DNA of 64,000 bases from Spongospora subterranea f. sp. subterranea (lineage: Eukaryota > Endomyxa: Phytomyxea > Phytomyxea > Plasmodiophorida), in assembly GCA_049724395.1 (NCBI GenBank), contig JAUGWO010000097.1:124001-188000 (forward strand). Direction: 5' to 3'. The notes beneath the pieces are model-generated. The model was not told the DNA's origin, made no database searches, and saw only the letters and a list, made by a program, of their open reading frames with translations. A program made the position numbers and the translations under genes. Below, piece after piece: positions 57,973-64,000 of the stretch; position 1 is the stretch's first letter, and each line of letters begins with the position of its first letter.

Positions 57973-59798
57973 ATGATGTCGGTGCTCGGTGTGCGGCCAC
58001 AGAAGTTTGACCGGCATTTGTTTTGCTTTGGTACGAACGAGACAGAGCAAACTCGTAATTTCCAAAACGCTTGGACCGCATTTTCATCAGATCATATTCC
58101 TAGCGCAATTCCTAGTTTCGCTAAGCAAAAAATCGGTAAGCATGTATCTCCAAATTTGTATTATCGTTAATCCACGTGCAGATCTTTTTTGTCTATTTCG
58201 TTCCGTAGTTTCATTAGGCGGGTTTGAACTCGTTTGTGAGCGTCAACTCTGGGATACAATAGTTTCTCGTCAAGGCCTCGACGATGCCGCCACGGCTACC
58301 GACAAAGGCGCAATTGTAGTTCTCCAGACTGCTTATTTTCGCTTTTTACTTTCAATGGAGCTTCAATATCAACATGGACAGGTTCGCTTTTGCCGTCCTT
58401 TCCGTGTCCTACATCAATTGCTTTTTAGACTGTAGATATTCCTGAAGTTTCGTCATCACCTGTAGATCCGCTTACGTCATTGCCAATCGCTAATTTTTCG
58501 CCGTCAAATTTTTCCAACAATTATTATAGACAGCCAGGTAAAACATCTTCCACAATAGATCTTCAGTTAATTTGATTCAGGTATGACTGCAATATTGTTT
58601 TCCTTTGCGCTCTCGCCATCGACCATGCGTTCTATGGGCACTGAATCAGTTACTTTTTATTTCGTATAACCAGAATCGCCCTGTCTTATTCAATGAGAAC
58701 CCTGCCCTGGTAAACAATATCGACCGTTTACATAAAAGCTCTGATTCTGGATACAGCTTGAGATTCTTGTCGCGCTCTTAGAGCGGCAATTACTCGTTAT
58801 TGACCTATCCTGCTTGGACAGCCGATCATCACGAACAAGTTTGTCACAACTGGCTTCAGACAATCAAGTCAACAATCATGCGATAACCTTCCCCAACATA
58901 ACTCCCGCCCTGCTCGTTATTATCAAAAATCTCTCGTTTATTGCTGCAAATCAATTGAGAATTGCACAGCACCATTCATGTCCATCGGATTTGCTCGATG
59001 AAGCGTTCAAGTGTCGGTACCTGTTATACTTGCATTACCCTCACCCACGATGTTTTGATGTTTAGACGACACTGCCGCAGATACTCTTCTTCTCGTCGGA
59101 CAATATTTGGATATCTCGAAGGTCTGCTTTTTGTTCGTCTTCAAAAAGGTTCTTCAACGCGTGCATAGTTCAACTTTACAAGCTTGTCTAGATGGCTGCA
59201 TAAGTGTTTGCTAGACTTGGACGATGAGGAGGGGATTATTCGCGCGTTAGAGTTTCTGGGAACTCTGACCCTGAACACAGTCAATCATAATTTACTGGCT
59301 TCACAAATGCATATTGAAGTAAGCGTTTTCAAGTAGGCAACTAATGCTTTATTTATCGTCTCTCGCGTGATAGGTTTATCACCTGTTGGTGGCGCTGCTT
59401 AGTTTTCCATCAAATGATGATGTAGTTTTGGCCGCCCTGGAGGCATTTGCGCGTTTGTCGGCAACAGGCGGTGCACCGTTTGCTGTGAGGATTGTCGCCC
59501 AAACTGATTGTATCGACAAGCTTGTCAATCTTCTTTCCAGCGGGCCCCGAGGTATGTATATGGATGTCGGTTCTGCAATTCGAATCTCAACCATTTCACA
59601 GCTAAGGAACTGGATGATATTGTTATGAGACGAACTGTCTCTACAATCATATCCGATTTATATGTCCCAGAAGAAAATCGGATGCGATTCAGGCCGTTTT
59701 TTGGTACAATTTTTAAATCAATTGGTCAATCGTACGAAGCAAGTACTATTCTTGCACCCATATTACGTGCGAGTATATTTGCCACTCTTGGACGATAA
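57973..59798 (+). CDS. ARID-domain protein with armadillo-like repeats (ARID2/RSC9-like)
   Basis: This is a likely subunit of a SWI/SNF (PBAF/RSC-type) chromatin remodeller. The first two exons join across 58136-58181 to give an ARID/BRIGHT DNA-binding fold: NFQNAWTAFSSDHIPSAIPS, KIDLFCLFRSVVSLGGFELV, CERQLWDTIV, FRFLLSMELQYQ. Downstream exons encode helical ARM-like units: WALNQLLFISYNQNRP, PALLVIIKNLSFIAANQLRI, EGIIRALEFLGTLTLNTVNH and DDVVLAALEAFARLSATGG. ARID followed by ARM repeats is the ARID2/Rsc9 arrangement. The protein is about 500-540 aa by estimate; introns are 45-60 nt but not all borders were fixed, and the start may lie upstream. It ends with SIGQSYEASTILAPILRASI and stop at 59798. 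Confidence 0.82.
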
Positions 59799-59825
59799 GA
59801 AATAAACTATATATTGTGAGTCTTA

Positions 59826-60074
59826 TTATGAATTCGATGCAGCGAATCCCGCGCCTACAGCACCGCCACCTTGATCCAGGGTCTTTCCATGTCCGATTAC
59901 GAAATGCCCCGACCCTACAGACGTGCTGTATCCTGGAGGCACATGACAGCAGTCAAGCGCAGTCCACACTTTGAGCACGTTCCGCAGTGACCCCTGACAG
60001 TGGCAATGGGACTGTTGTACGTACACAGTACAGTTGTACCTACCAGTAGTTTTTAACGCGCGTGCCACAACCAA
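59826..60074 (-). CDS. hypothetical Gly-rich small protein
   Basis: This 82-codon frame lies in the short gap between the ARID and importin genes. Its C-terminal half, PPGYSTSVGSGHFVIGHGKT then GGGAVGAGFAASNS, is Gly-rich, and the N-terminal half has several Cys and His (HCHCQG, ALDCCH). No family is recognised. A GT-AG pair near the N-terminus could change the frame. It would be a very compact gene with its promoter inside the importin 5' region, so it may also be chance. Confidence 0.3.
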   Translation of the reverse strand: MVVARALKTTGRYNCTVYVQQSHCHCQGSLRNVLKVWTALDCCHVPPGYSTSVGSGHFVIGHGKTLDQGGGAVGAGFAASNS

Positions 60075-60076
60075 TT

Positions 60077-61683
60077 ATGATTACTGATCACGCGACAAAT
60101 CACCGAACCAGTTTGAAAAATGTGACGTTCGATTCGGCGGGAAGAGACCGATCCCGGCGAAATCGGATGTCTGAAGACATGCGAAAAGACGCTCGAGCGC
60201 TAATTGTGTCTGCGAAACGGGCCCGGCCTATACCACATGAAGCTGGAACGGAGCCATGCACACTTCCCATGTGTGTAGCGGCGTTGGAGCATCCACAACA
60301 TCGGTATTGCATTTGGTTTTCTCCATGTGTTTTCATAGAATTTTAACGCTGATTTCAGGTTATCGGCTTTGAAATCATTACGGCATATTCTACAAGCAGA
60401 ACCTACGCCTTCTGTTATTCCTGCGTTATCAAAAATTATCGCCAACGACAACGAAGACCCGGCGATTAGCGAAGAAGCTGTATGGTGCTTGAACGTCCTT
60501 GCCCATGGTTATGATGCGATTTCCGTTGTTGAATTCGCTCCTATCCTCCTTCATCGCTTGGTGAGCCGCTTACCTGGTAGTACAGCGGCAGCTTGGACGA
60601 TTGCTAATTTGGCAGCTGATAATCCTGGCACAAGACGCCGCCTTAGAGAACTGGGTGCTATCGACATCATTTTGACGGTTTTGCAGGAATCTCAGTCCGT
60701 CGACATGGCCAGGATTGCGGCGTGGTCATTGTGCAATCTTATTCGTGGCCATAATCATCCCGATGAGCTTAAACGCATTACCGAATCGCGATTGCCTTCA
60801 GCTCTTGTCGCTCTGGCCTCGGAGACTGTAAACAAGGGACAGATTCAAATTCTGGCTGAACTGCTATGGATTTTTACATACTTGACGGCCGGTGATTCGC
60901 AACATTCAGTATTTTTGTTGGAGCTCGGTCTGGGTCCCATTTTGTATCAAACGTTATGCCTTCCCTTCAATATGGATAACGAACGTACTGTCAAAGATTG
61001 TTATCTTGCTGCTTTGCGCTGCATTGGAAACATTGTTTGCGGCTCGGATGAACTCAATGATGCACTCCTTGAACAAAAAGGGTTTTTGTCGCATTTAGGA
61101 CGATGTCTCAGCGATGAGAACCCTGCGATTGTTAAGGAAGCGATGTGGGCAATATCGAATATTAGCGGCGGTGCTCCTTCACACGCTGTGGCCGTAATGG
61201 AACACAATCTGCTTCCGAAGATTGTGTCATTGTTCAGGACGGGTCCATTTGATGTCAAGAAAGAATGCGGCTTTGCGCTATACAACCTTGCAAGGATCGA
61301 GATGTTTGCAGAGCGGGTCTGGAATTGCCAAGTCATAGATGTGTTTTTAGGATTAATGAGGTTCGATTCACACGTTTCGCTATCGTGAATCCGACTCTCG
61401 TCTTTACAGGACTCAGGATGCCGACTGCGCCGAGCTTGGGCTTAAATTTATTAAGCTGGCACTAAATCACGTACCTGGGAATGCTGTTATCCAGGCGTTA
61501 CGCAATAACGACGGTCAGGCAGTTTTGGAAGATCTGAGGCTGATTCGTGAAGACCTGCAACCAGAGGCGAATGAGATAATTGACCAGTATCTTGAGCCTT
61601 ATGAAGATGAAATTTCGGAACCAATTCACCGTTTTGAACCGACTCCCGACTATCCAGCATGGCGAACTGGTGGTAAACAATGA
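60077..61683 (+). CDS. importin alpha-like nuclear import adaptor
   Basis: Three exons (60077-60303, 60359-61360, 61410-61683) sum to 501 codons, 500 aa. A basic N-terminal segment (RDRSRRNRMSEDMRKDARAL) fits an importin-beta-binding domain. About nine armadillo repeats follow, with recognisable third helices: AVWCLNVLAHG, AAWTIANLAAD, AAWSLCNLIRG, LLWIFTYLTAG, ALRCIGNIVCGSDE, AMWAISNISGG and CGFALYNLAR. In canonical importin alpha these carry a Trp-Asn array that binds nuclear localisation signals; several Trp positions here differ (Cys, Phe, Leu), so NLS binding may be altered. The C-terminus is acidic. It carries cargo into the nucleus with importin beta. It may be a diverged paralogue (TMCO6-like) rather than the main importin alpha. 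It converges on Prp43. Confidence 0.85.
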
Positions 61684-61736
61684 TAAACTCTTCGAATAAG
61701 TATGAGAAAGGTTTCAGTACATTCAATAGCGGGGGT

Positions 61737-64000
<2,264 letters not shown>

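Overview
This window is eukaryotic nuclear DNA with dense genes split by very small introns. In the genes I could splice by hand, nearly all introns are about 35-95 nt with GT-AG ends. Gene content points to an opisthokont with a cilium or flagellum: a clear CFAP299 and a WDR49/CFAP337-type EF-hand/WD40 protein sit beside NRDE2, THOC2, U2SURP, an ARID2/RSC9-like subunit, an ADP1-type ABCG transporter and mitochondrial HADHB and BCKDHB. A zoosporic early-diverging fungus or close relative fits best, but that is inference from gene content, not from a species match.

Layout. 0-4.5 kb: a 63-bp tandem repeat and a nine-exon membrane-anchored subtilase (minus). 4.5-9.5 kb: a gene-free accessory block with a 2.5-kb G-rich 23-bp minisatellite, a broken Ty1/copia fossil, a tRNA-like stub and a 346-bp fold-back element. 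9.5-24.4 kb: compact genes for a PP2C phosphatase, U2SURP, HADHB, a stand-alone subtilase-propeptide-like secreted protein, a RING-H2 protein, the EF-hand/WD40 ciliary protein and an LEA/HSP12-like stress protein. 25.6-28.7 kb: a disordered protein, CFAP299 and a KCTD-type BTB protein. 28.8-35.5 kb: a poorly resolved stretch with short open frames on both strands, inverted and direct repeats and a Harbinger transposase remnant. 35.6-44.5 kb: an ABCG transporter, a 2-kb 52-bp minisatellite and NRDE2. 44.7-64 kb: Dpy-30-like protein, THOC2, a DHHC palmitoyltransferase, BCKDHB, a tandem DH-PH protein with zinc fingers, the ARID protein, importin alpha and the 3' part of a Prp43/DHX15 helicase.

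How genes relate. Convergent pairs are packed tail to tail (PP2C/U2SURP 80 bp apart, BCKDHB/RhoGEF 37 bp, importin/Prp43 53 bp). U2SURP, Prp43, THOC2 and NRDE2 all act on nuclear RNA, but nothing in the sequence shows co-regulation. The most suggestive functional pair is the subtilase at 0.4-3.8 kb and the free propeptide-like protein at 17 kb, a possible protease/inhibitor set. For twelve genes (subtilase, PP2C, HADHB, RING, CFAP299, KCTD, the 155-aa gene at 28.9 kb, ABCG, NRDE2, BCKDHB, RhoGEF, importin) the hand-spliced exons sum to a whole number of codons, which supports those models. For U2SURP this holds from 13488 to the stop.
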